35,632 bases of DNA from the NCBI GenBank assembly GCA_947459655.1, contig CANHEE010000018.1:1-35632 (forward strand). The letters run 5' to 3'. How positions within the stretch are numbered: the stretch's first letter is position 1; each line of letters begins with the position of its first letter. The notes beneath the pieces are model-generated. The model was not told where the DNA came from. It saw only the letters and a list, made by a program, of their open reading frames with translations, and did no database searches. Both the position numbers and the translations under genes were made by a program. Source of the stretch: Lewinellaceae bacterium. GTDB lineage: Bacteria; Bacteroidota; Bacteroidia; Chitinophagales; Saprospiraceae. Below are positions 16,957 through 24,238 of this stretch, one piece after another.

Positions 16957-18153
16957 ATGACTGGTTTAATCATTTTGTTGTGCATTGTAATGCTGGCGAT
17001 TGTTATCATCCAGATTGGAAAGGTAACAGAACTGACAGCTCAGATTCGCGGTGAAAAAGACGCACAGAAGGAAAGTAACGAGTGGAACTCCAAAGGATTA
17101 TTGATTTTCGGTGCTGTTTTCCTTATTTTCTGTGTGGTTTCAGCGTCCTATTACAGAGATGATATGCTATGGTATGGTGTGAATGAAAGTGCGTCAGTAG
17201 AAGGTAGTTCTATTGATAATCTATTCAACATCACGCTGATTTGTACCGGTATCGTTTTCTTTATCACGCACATTCTGCTTTTCTGGTTTTCATACAAATA
17301 CCGTGGTCGTGAAGGGCGTACAGTATTGTATATGCCTCATGACAATCGTCTTGAGATGATCTGGACGGCAGTTCCGGCGGTGGTGCTTACTTTTTTGGTC
17401 ATTGCTGGTCTGGACACGTGGAATGATGTCATGGCAGATGTCAAGGAAGGAGAAGATTACATTGAAATAGAGGCCAACGGAATGCAGTTTGCATGGAATC
17501 TTCGTTACCCTGGTCCTGATGGAAAATTGGGTGCCAGAGATTACAAGAGAATCACAGCTTCTAATCCTTTTGGCCAGGATTTTACTGATCCGAAAGGTTT
17601 GGATGATTTTTACCCGGACGAAATTGTTTTACCGGTAGGTAAAAAAGTACGGGTACGTATTACTGCAAGAGACGTATTGCACAATTTCTATCTTCCACAT
17701 TTCCGTACAAAGATGGATGCGATCCCTGGTATACCAACTTACTGGGTATTTACGCCGAAAATAACTACGGAAGAATACCGCCAAATGTTGGCTAAATCTG
17801 ATGAGTGGAATGAGAAGATGGATCCAAGTGATCCGGAAAGTAAAACCAGGGCAGAAATGTTTAATTACGAACTTGCCTGTGCAGAGTTATGTGGTAAGGG
17901 TCACTATTCCATGAGAAGAGTGGTTCGCATTGTTTCTCAGCAGGAGTACGAAGATTGGTTGAAAAAGCAGCAGTCCTGGTATGCGAACAACGTACACAAT
18001 AAAGGAGGAAAAGTGGTCATCAACGGAAAGGAGGAAAGTGAAGATCCGTTTGAAGGAAAGGTAACTCCTGTAGATGTCGTTAAAGACAGCACCAGCACAG
18101 CAGTAACCGTTAAAAAAGACAGTACAGCGATAGCTGCTCCGGTAAAAAAATAA
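16957..18153 (+). CDS. coxB: Cytochrome c oxidase subunit II (CuA subunit)
   Basis: Predicted 398-aa subunit that accepts electrons from cytochrome c at a binuclear CuA centre. All CuA ligands are visible: His242, Cys308, Glu310, Cys312, His316 and Met319, the last five inside Cys-Ala-Glu-Leu-Cys-Gly-Lys-Gly-His-x-x-Met. Four hydrophobic helices (about 2-24, 48-67, 88-113, 132-155) precede the cupredoxin domain, two more than in classical subunit II. There is no C-terminal CXXCH, so this is aa3 rather than caa3 type, and the electron donor must be another protein, presumably ActA or ActE. The C-terminal ~50 residues are a Lys/Thr/Val-rich tail without known fold. Confidence 0.96.
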   Translation: MTGLIILLCIVMLAIVIIQIGKVTELTAQIRGEKDAQKESNEWNSKGLLIFGAVFLIFCVVSASYYRDDMLWYGVNESASVEGSSIDNLFNITLICTGIVFFITHILLFWFSYKYRGREGRTVLYMPHDNRLEMIWTAVPAVVLTFLVIAGLDTWNDVMADVKEGEDYIEIEANGMQFAWNLRYPGPDGKLGARDYKRITASNPFGQDFTDPKGLDDFYPDEIVLPVGKKVRVRITARDVLHNFYLPHFRTKMDAIPGIPTYWVFTPKITTEEYRQMLAKSDEWNEKMDPSDPESKTRAEMFNYELACAELCGKGHYSMRRVVRIVSQQEYEDWLKKQQSWYANNVHNKGGKVVINGKEESEDPFEGKVTPVDVVKDSTSTAVTVKKDSTAIAAPVKK

Positions 18154-18258
18154 TTGCACTTGGAGTAAGCCTAATGTTGGTATCGTACAGATGTTAAAAT
18201 CAGGTTCAATAATAACAATTAACAGACTATTTTGTCAAATAAGATAAATTTTTCTAAA

Positions 18259-20112
18259 ATGGCATACGTAACTGAAACCGGCTACAACGAAGAGGTTCTG
18301 ATTAAGGAAAACGGACTAAATGATCATTTTCATGATCACCATCATGGAGATAAATTCCAGTCAAATTTTATCACGACCTATATTTTCAGCCAGGATCACA
18401 AGATGATTGCCCGTCAGTTTTTAATTACGGGTATGTTTTGGGCAATAATTGGTGCAGCGATGTCAATTGTTTTCCGTCTGCAACTTGGTTTTCCAGAGGA
18501 GAATATGGCTTGGCTTAGACCAATTCTTGGTAAGTGGATTACTGTTGATGAAGCAGGAATGGGTCGTCTAGCACCTGAGTTTTACTATGCTCTGGTAACG
18601 ATGCACGGAACCATTATCGTATTCTTTGTATTGACTGCGGGATTAAGTGGTACTTTTTCGAACCTGCTTATTCCTTTGCAGTTGGGTGCACGCGACATGG
18701 CATCAGGTTTTCTGAATATGTTGTCCTATTGGTTCTTTTTCCTTTCCAGTGCAGTAATGTTGTATTCCCTTTTCCTTAGCACTGGTCCTTTCAGTGGAGG
18801 ATGGACGGCTTATCCGCCATTGTCAGCACTACCTCAGGCTTCTACGGGATCTGGAACAGGTATGACCTTATGGTTACTGAGTCTGACTTTCTTTGTGGTT
18901 TCGGTATTGTTGGGTGGTATCAACTATGTTACTACAGTATTAAACCTGCGCACAAAAGGTATGACACTATGGAGAATGCCGCTTACCATTTGGGCTTTCT
19001 TCCTGACGGCTATTATTGGTATCTTGTCTTTCCCGGTACTTGTCTCAGGGTTCTTCCTGTTAATGTTTGATAGAGGTTTGGGTACCTCATTCTATCTCTC
19101 AGAAATATTCATCGGAGGAAAGGCGCTTGAGAATGTAGGTGGGTCGCCGATTTTATATCAGCACCTTTTCTGGTTCCTCGGTCACCCGGAAGTATATATC
19201 ATTATCCTTCCTGCGATGGGATTGGTATCTGAAGTGCTTTCGGTACATGCACGCAAACCAATTTTTGGTTACAAGGCCATGGTGATGTCTATGTTGGCAA
19301 TCGGATTTTTGTCATTCATCGTTTGGGCGCACCACATGTTCATGTCGGGTGTTAATCCGTTTATTTCGAATTTCTTTGTGTTGTTCACACTTATTATCGC
19401 TGTGCCATCAGCGGTGAAAGTATTCAACTGGATTGCCACTCTCTTTGGTGGTAACATACGATTCAATTCACCGATGTTGTTTGCAATCGGTTTCGTGTCT
19501 TTGTTTATTTCAGGAGGTCTTACAGGTATTTTCCTTGGTAACTCGGCTATTGATATTCCGATGCACGATACTTACTTTGTAGTTGCACACTTCCATATTG
19601 TGATGGGTATTGCTGCGTTCTTTGGAATGTTTGCTGGCGTTTATCACTGGTTTCCAAAGATGTTCGGTCGTTTCATGAATGAAATGATGGGGAAAATTCA
19701 CTTCTGGGGTACCATTGCGGGAGCGTATGCTATTTTCTGGCCTATGCATTATCTTGGCATGGCCGGTGTCCCTCGTCGTTATTACAGATTTGATACTTTT
19801 GAGGCATTCAAGCACTTCGAAGATACCAATAAATTCATCACTGTAGCCGCGATTATTGTTTTCGCATTGCAGATAGTTTTTGTAATCAACTTTTTCTACT
19901 CTATTTTCAATGGTAAAAAGGTTACGGATGCAAATCCTTGGGGTGCAACAACCCTTGAGTGGACTACTCCGATTGAACCTGGCCACGGAAACTGGGAAGG
20001 AAATCTTCCTGCTGTTGAGCGTTGGCCATATGATTATGGTAAAAACGGACGTGAATTTATTCCGCAGTGGGAACCTCTGGCAGCTGGTGAACAGGATGGT
20101 GGCAACCATTAA
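18259..20112 (+). CDS. coxA: Cytochrome c oxidase subunit I (heme a, heme a3/CuB)
   Basis: Predicted 617-aa catalytic subunit of a heme-copper oxidase that reduces O2 to water and pumps protons. Start taken at ATG 18259; a TTG nine codons upstream is in frame but less likely. Ligands visible: His116 and His446 for heme a, His444 for heme a3, His309, His358 and His359 for CuB. Gly-His-Pro-Glu-Val-Tyr (His309, Glu311, Tyr313) carries the cross-linked Tyr and the D-channel Glu that define A1-type oxidases; Lys339 in Gly-Tyr-Lys-Ala-Met fits the K channel. The N-terminus has a cluster of five His between residues 23 and 29. The C-terminal ~60 residues are soluble with a Trp-Thr-Thr-Pro motif. Confidence 0.97.
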   Translation: MAYVTETGYNEEVLIKENGLNDHFHDHHHGDKFQSNFITTYIFSQDHKMIARQFLITGMFWAIIGAAMSIVFRLQLGFPEENMAWLRPILGKWITVDEAGMGRLAPEFYYALVTMHGTIIVFFVLTAGLSGTFSNLLIPLQLGARDMASGFLNMLSYWFFFLSSAVMLYSLFLSTGPFSGGWTAYPPLSALPQASTGSGTGMTLWLLSLTFFVVSVLLGGINYVTTVLNLRTKGMTLWRMPLTIWAFFLTAIIGILSFPVLVSGFFLLMFDRGLGTSFYLSEIFIGGKALENVGGSPILYQHLFWFLGHPEVYIIILPAMGLVSEVLSVHARKPIFGYKAMVMSMLAIGFLSFIVWAHHMFMSGVNPFISNFFVLFTLIIAVPSAVKVFNWIATLFGGNIRFNSPMLFAIGFVSLFISGGLTGIFLGNSAIDIPMHDTYFVVAHFHIVMGIAAFFGMFAGVYHWFPKMFGRFMNEMMGKIHFWGTIAGAYAIFWPMHYLGMAGVPRRYYRFDTFEAFKHFEDTNKFITVAAIIVFALQIVFVINFFYSIFNGKKVTDANPWGATTLEWTTPIEPGHGNWEGNLPAVERWPYDYGKNGREFIPQWEPLAAGEQDGGNH

Positions 20113-20177
20113 TTGGTTTCTCGAGCAGAAGTGGAAGAAAAAAGTGGAATTTAATCGCAATTAACAGTCAAAGGTAA

Positions 20178-21065
20178 GTGGTAACAAAGATAAATCTGTT
20201 GCTTATATTAAGACAGAAAATAGCTGACTACAAGATGTTAGTAAAGTTCGGTCTGAATATTGTGGTTGTGGTATCTGCAATTGCAGCCTATCTGACAACG
20301 ATAACAGGTTCTGTCGACTGGTCAAAAGTACTCACTTTGGGAGTAGCCGGTTTCCTTATCACAGGAGCTGCCAATGCGCTGAATGAAGTTCTGGAAAAGG
20401 ATTACGACAAAATAATGAATAGGACTTCAAACCGGCCTCTTGCAGCCGGAAGAATGACTACTTCTGAGGCGGTGCTTGCAGCTGGATTGATGAGTTTAGC
20501 GGGTTTGTCATTCTTGGCATTGTTTAATCCACTTACGGTATTTCTTGGGTCGTTATCACTGATCAGTTACGCGTTCATTTATACGCCGCTGAAGCGTGTT
20601 TCTCCTATCGCCGTATTGGTGGGAGCTGTACCGGGAGCTTTACCTGTTTTAATAGGCAGTGTGGCTGTAAGCGGTCATCTGACAACTTTGTCAATAGCTT
20701 TGTTTGCAATCCAATTTCTGTGGCAGTTCCCGCATTTTTGGGCAATAGCCTGGGTGGCGGATGAAGACTACAAGAGAGCCGGATTTAATCTGTTGCCTTC
20801 CAAAAGTGGAAGACTTGATGAAAGCGTTGGATGGAATGCGTTTGTATACACAGCTTTTTTGATCCCGGTTGGATGTGGACCATATGCACTTGGATACACT
20901 GGCGTTTGTTCAGCAATTGTATTGGTTTTACTGGGAGTAGTTTTTGCGTTTTATGCTTTTATGTTGTACAAAAATTGCAGCAGAGAGGCCGCGAGAAATC
21001 TGATGTTCAGTTCATTTTTTTATTTGCCCATAGCGCAATTCGCCATGGTATTTGATAAACTTTGA
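20178..21065 (+). CDS. cyoE: Protoheme IX farnesyltransferase (heme O synthase)
   Basis: Predicted 295-aa membrane enzyme of the UbiA family that adds a farnesyl chain to heme b, the first step to heme a for the neighbouring oxidase (also called ctaB). The diagnostic loop Asn-Glu-Val-Leu-Glu-Lys-Asp-Tyr-Asp-Lys-Ile-Met-x-Arg-Thr, followed by Asn-Arg-Pro-Leu, is present, and a second loop has Asp-Tyr-Lys-Arg-Ala-Gly-Phe. About nine helices. The start is GTG 20178, because family homology (Lys-Ile-Ala-Asp-Tyr) begins before the first ATG at 20235; an AAGG lies just upstream. Heme A synthase (ctaA) is not in this window. The stop is 5 bp before the next start. Confidence 0.93.
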   Translation: MVTKINLLLILRQKIADYKMLVKFGLNIVVVVSAIAAYLTTITGSVDWSKVLTLGVAGFLITGAANALNEVLEKDYDKIMNRTSNRPLAAGRMTTSEAVLAAGLMSLAGLSFLALFNPLTVFLGSLSLISYAFIYTPLKRVSPIAVLVGAVPGALPVLIGSVAVSGHLTTLSIALFAIQFLWQFPHFWAIAWVADEDYKRAGFNLLPSKSGRLDESVGWNAFVYTAFLIPVGCGPYALGYTGVCSAIVLVLLGVVFAFYAFMLYKNCSREAARNLMFSSFFYLPIAQFAMVFDKL

Positions 21066-21070
21066 TTATC

Positions 21071-21655
21071 ATGAGTACTGTAGTACAAAACCAACCGATG
21101 CGCAGCAATAATAAAATTCATCCGAAAAAGTTCGGGTTGTATATTTCTTTTGCCAGCATAATGATGATGTTCACCGGTCTAACCAGTGCGCATATTGTAC
21201 GTCAGTCTGCCGGTAATTGGTTAGAATTCAAAATACCGCCGATTTTCTTTATCAGTACGGTTGTAATTTTGCTAAGTAGTGCGACGATACACCTTTCCTA
21301 TAAGAGTTTTTTGAAGGGTAGGGAGCAGCAGTACAAATGGTTGATGGTTTTATCAGCAGTGTTGGGTTTTGCTTTCATTGTACTTCAGTACGAAGGCTGG
21401 CAACAGTTGAACGCTATTGGTGTCGACTTGAAAGGAAATCCATCAGGATCATTTGTATATGCTATTTCAGGTATTCATGCAGCTCATGTTCTTGGAGGTA
21501 TTGGAGCCATCGCAGTTGCGCTACTGCATGCGTTTTCATTGCCATTTAAAGTAACACCAGTTAGGAAGTTGAGGTTTGAGCTTACTGCTCAATACTGGCA
21601 TTTTGTAGACTTTCTATGGGTTTATCTGATAGTTTTTCTGGTAATGCAGCATTAA
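21071..21655 (+). CDS. Cytochrome c oxidase subunit III-type protein (first copy, short form)
   Basis: Predicted 194-aa membrane protein with about five helices, as in short bacterial subunit III. The region Gly-Ile-His-Ala-Ala-His-Val-Leu-Gly-Gly and the ending Tyr-Trp-His-Phe-Val-Asp-Phe-Leu-Trp-Val match the subunit III family. Subunit III stabilises subunit I and helps supply protons to the D channel. Start ATG 21071 is 5 bp after the heme O synthase stop; an in-frame TTG at 21062 would overlap that gene. Bacteroidota oxidase operons commonly encode two such proteins, and this is the shorter one. Confidence 0.9.
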   Translation: MSTVVQNQPMRSNNKIHPKKFGLYISFASIMMMFTGLTSAHIVRQSAGNWLEFKIPPIFFISTVVILLSSATIHLSYKSFLKGREQQYKWLMVLSAVLGFAFIVLQYEGWQQLNAIGVDLKGNPSGSFVYAISGIHAAHVLGGIGAIAVALLHAFSLPFKVTPVRKLRFELTAQYWHFVDFLWVYLIVFLVMQH

Positions 21656-21692
21656 GTTGCTCAAAAATTAGTAATAAATAATAAATAACATA

Positions 21693-22547
21693 ATGGCTTC
21701 AGTAGATACTCATGTTGGGCACGATGTGCAGCAAGAAAATTGGGGTGGCGGTGCAGAACCGTTCAAGGCGAGTTATGGTAAATTGATGATGTGGTACTTT
21801 TTGGTATCGGATGCATTCACGTTTGCTGGTTTCTTAATTGCTTATGGAACATTGCGTTTCAGCAGCATGAGTTGGCCTTTGCCTGATTTCGTTTTCGCCA
21901 AGATTCCTTTTTACTCAGGTGAAGCACCTTTGATTTTCGTAACATTCATGACTTTTGTCCTGATCATCAGTTCTGTAACAATGGTGAGAGCGGTACAGGA
22001 AGGTCATCATGGCAATAAAAAGGGTGTTGTGTTCTGGATGTTGCTGACTATTCTTGGAGGTCTTACCTTTCTTGGTTGTCAGGCGTGGGAATGGACTACC
22101 CTAATTAAAGGAGAAAACGTTAGTGTGACGAGAAATCCATTTGGTAGACATACCGAAGATGGTGTTTACCTTGATGCCAGTGGTAACGAAACAGCAGAAA
22201 CATTTAAGGTAGGTGATTCTTATCTGATTCATGGTCATGAGCACAATGGTCAGGTGGAATTTGATTTCAAAAAGTACAAGGTCACCAGTGGTCCGGATGC
22301 AGGTAAAGTTGCTCAATTGGAATTTGGTCCGAAGGCATTTGGTGCGTTGTTCTTTTTCATCACAGGTTTCCACGGTTTCCACGTGTTTTCAGGGGTCGTC
22401 TTTCTGTTTGTCATTATGCTGAATGCAGCGAGCGGTTTGTATCACCGAAGGGGCAATCATTATGAGATGATTGAGAAAATTGGACTCTACTGGCACTTTG
22501 TAGACTTAGTATGGGTGTTTGTATTCCTCGTTTTCTACCTGCTCTAA
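21693..22547 (+). CDS. coxC: Cytochrome c oxidase subunit III (second copy, with a soluble insert)
   Basis: Predicted 284-aa membrane protein with subunit III hallmarks: Trp-Tyr-Phe-Leu-Val-Ser-Asp in the first helix, Gly-Phe-His-Gly-Phe-His-Val-Phe-Ser-Gly, and the ending Tyr-Trp-His-Phe-Val-Asp-Leu-Val-Trp-Val. Between helices there is a hydrophilic insert at about residues 139-212, rich in charged residues with a His-Gly-His-Glu-His patch, longer than the loop expected in canonical subunit III. It lies 37 bp after the short subunit III gene. Both copies probably assemble with the same subunit I, though one could be structural only. Confidence 0.92.
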   Translation: MASVDTHVGHDVQQENWGGGAEPFKASYGKLMMWYFLVSDAFTFAGFLIAYGTLRFSSMSWPLPDFVFAKIPFYSGEAPLIFVTFMTFVLIISSVTMVRAVQEGHHGNKKGVVFWMLLTILGGLTFLGCQAWEWTTLIKGENVSVTRNPFGRHTEDGVYLDASGNETAETFKVGDSYLIHGHEHNGQVEFDFKKYKVTSGPDAGKVAQLEFGPKAFGALFFFITGFHGFHVFSGVVFLFVIMLNAASGLYHRRGNHYEMIEKIGLYWHFVDLVWVFVFLVFYLL

Positions 22548-22588
22548 GAGCGATTATTAATTTAGATCACTATTAAAATATAGAAAAT

Positions 22589-22996
22589 ATGTTGAGTCAC
22601 GAAGAAGGTATCAGAGTTGTTACCAGAGGTTTGATTCTGTTGGGTATCATTACATTGGTTGAGGTTGCAATTGCCCTCGTAGGAAATGGTCACGTCATTC
22701 ATGGTCTTCACCTGCCTAAATGGGTTATGTATCCTGTAATGATTGGGTTCAGTTTGTACAAGGCTTATTTCATTGTGTATGAGTTCATGCACATGAAATA
22801 CGAAGTACCGGGTTTGGCGAAGTCTGTTCTTTTACCGACGCTTTTGCTTGTTTGGGGAATTATAGCCTTTTTCCAAGAGGGCGGCTCGTGGAGACACAGG
22901 CGCGAACAAATAAATGAAAAGAATAAAGAAAATATGGCTGCTCCAAAGCCTACAGGGTTCAATGTAACTCCGGCAGACACCAAGTCTTTCATGTAA
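22589..22996 (+). CDS. Cytochrome c oxidase subunit IV-type small membrane protein
   Basis: Predicted 135-aa protein with three hydrophobic helices (about residues 12-34, 44-65, 76-98) and a charged, Lys/Asn-rich C-terminal tail. Size, helix number and position right after subunit III match the bacterial cytochrome oxidase subunit IV (CyoD/COX4_pro-like) family, an accessory subunit without cofactors. The Glu-Phe-Met-His-Met-Lys segment at the end of helix two is typical. Last gene of the respiratory run. Confidence 0.88.
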   Translation: MLSHEEGIRVVTRGLILLGIITLVEVAIALVGNGHVIHGLHLPKWVMYPVMIGFSLYKAYFIVYEFMHMKYEVPGLAKSVLLPTLLLVWGIIAFFQEGGSWRHRREQINEKNKENMAAPKPTGFNVTPADTKSFM

Positions 22997-23055
22997 TTTG
23001 GACGATTGCTCACTGCGATCGTATTATATTGCTTTTTCAGAGAGAAAATATATTG

Positions 23056-23094
23056 TCCGGGTTTTTGCGTTCATCGTGAAAGTCCGGATTTTTT
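23056..23094 (+). terminator. Probable intrinsic terminator of the act-cox operon
   Basis: TCCGG (23056-23060) pairs with CCGGA (23084-23088); the stem can extend by G-U pairs, and a small inner hairpin TTCA/TGAA (23070-23080) lies inside the loop. Six T residues follow directly (23089-23094). It is 60 bp after the subunit IV stop and 22 bp before selD, so it should separate the two units, though selD could receive read-through. Confidence 0.6.
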
Positions 23095-23115
23095 ATTCAT
23101 ACACTTTTGTAAATT

Positions 23116-24165
23116 ATGAAAAATACCATACAAGAATTCGCCCTAACCAGATATTCTCATGGCGCCGGATGTGGATGTAAAATAGCACCAAAAGTACTGG
23201 ATAGTATCTTAAAAACGGAGGAAGCCAAAATTCACTTCAGCAAATTGCTTGTCGGTAATGAGGAGCGTGATGATGCTGCGGTTTTTGACCTCGGAGATGG
23301 AACTGCCATCATCAGTACAACAGATTTTTTCATGCCTATCGTGGATGATCCTGAAGATTTTGGAAGGATTGCATCCGTAAATGCTATCAGCGATATTTAT
23401 GCCATGGGTGGAACTCCGTTGCTTGCCATAGCAATATTAGGCTGGCCGATAAATTTACTACCTGCAGAGGTAGCAAACAGAGTTGTGGAAGGAAGTAGAA
23501 AAGCTTGTGCCGAGGCAGGAATACCGCTGGCAGGCGGGCACTCGATTGATAGTCCTGAACCCATTTTCGGACTGGCAGTAACCGGTAGGGTAGATATAGC
23601 ACATTTGAAAAAAAATGGTGGCGCAACGTCCGATTGTAAACTTTTTCTAACCAAGCCGCTCGGTGTTGGTGTTTTTACTACAGCTCAGAAAAAAGAAAAA
23701 CTAAAACCGGAACACGCACATATTGCCCCGGAAAGTATGAAAAAACTCAACAATGTCGGTGCGGCGTTTGGGAAGCTACCTTACATTAAGGCTATGACCG
23801 ATGTGACGGGATTTGGTCTGCTCGGGCATCTGTCTGAAATGTGTGAGGCAAGTGATTTGTCGGCAGTAGTTGATTTTGGTAAAGTTCCGGTGTTGGAAAA
23901 GGAGGCACTTGATTACTACCTTTCAGAAAAGTGTATCCCGGGAGGTACTATTCGAAATTTTGATAGCTACGGACACAAAATAGCGCCCATTTCCGACTAC
24001 CAAAAGCACATACTTTGTGACCCTCAGACAAGTGGTGGATTGCTTGTTGCAGTAAGTGGAGATAAAGTCATAGAGTTTACTGCTTTTGCTTCAACCCTTG
24101 GATTTGATCTCGAGCCGCTGGGTTATTTCATTGAGAAGGCAGATTACCTAATCTGTGTGAAATGA
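23116..24165 (+). CDS. selD: Selenide, water dikinase (selenophosphate synthetase), Cys form
   Basis: Predicted 349-aa cytoplasmic enzyme that makes selenophosphate from selenide and ATP. It starts at ATG 23116 and matches the E. coli enzyme in length and along its whole sequence, including Ser-His-Gly-Ala-Gly-Cys-Gly-Cys-Lys (active-site Cys19 and Lys22, equivalent to Cys17 and Lys20), Asp-Asp-Ala-Ala-Val, Thr-Thr-Asp-Phe-Phe, Ala-Gly-Gly-His-Ser-Ile-Asp and Asp-Pro-Gln-Thr-Ser-Gly-Gly. The catalytic position is Cys, so selenocysteine is not needed to make it. No selA, selB, selC or mnmH is in the window. The product could serve selenocysteine synthesis or 2-selenouridine in tRNA; the window cannot decide. 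It converges on the giant repeat-protein gene. Confidence 0.97.
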   Translation: MKNTIQEFALTRYSHGAGCGCKIAPKVLDSILKTEEAKIHFSKLLVGNEERDDAAVFDLGDGTAIISTTDFFMPIVDDPEDFGRIASVNAISDIYAMGGTPLLAIAILGWPINLLPAEVANRVVEGSRKACAEAGIPLAGGHSIDSPEPIFGLAVTGRVDIAHLKKNGGATSDCKLFLTKPLGVGVFTTAQKKEKLKPEHAHIAPESMKKLNNVGAAFGKLPYIKAMTDVTGFGLLGHLSEMCEASDLSAVVDFGKVPVLEKEALDYYLSEKCIPGGTIRNFDSYGHKIAPISDYQKHILCDPQTSGGLLVAVSGDKVIEFTAFASTLGFDLEPLGYFIEKADYLICVK

Positions 24166-24182
24166 TTTTCTAAATATTTTTT

Positions 24183-24225
24183 ACAGCCGAATCTTCCTAT
24201 TTAACATGTAAGAAAATTCGGCTGT
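24183..24225. terminator. Perfect 10-bp hairpin in the convergent gap after selD
   Basis: ACAGCCGAAT (24183-24192) and ATTCGGCTGT (24216-24225) are fully complementary around a 23-base loop. The hairpin sits between the stop codons of selD (plus) and the repeat protein (minus), the expected place for a shared bidirectional terminator. Neither strand has a U-tract directly after the stem, so it may act as a processing barrier rather than a textbook intrinsic terminator. Confidence 0.6.
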
Positions 24226-24238
24226 GTTGAATATTCAC

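Noticed and set aside
19510-20160. Open frame of 216 codons antisense to coxA
   Set aside because: coxA carries all oxidase ligands in the plus frame here; the antisense frame is a by-product of its codon use.
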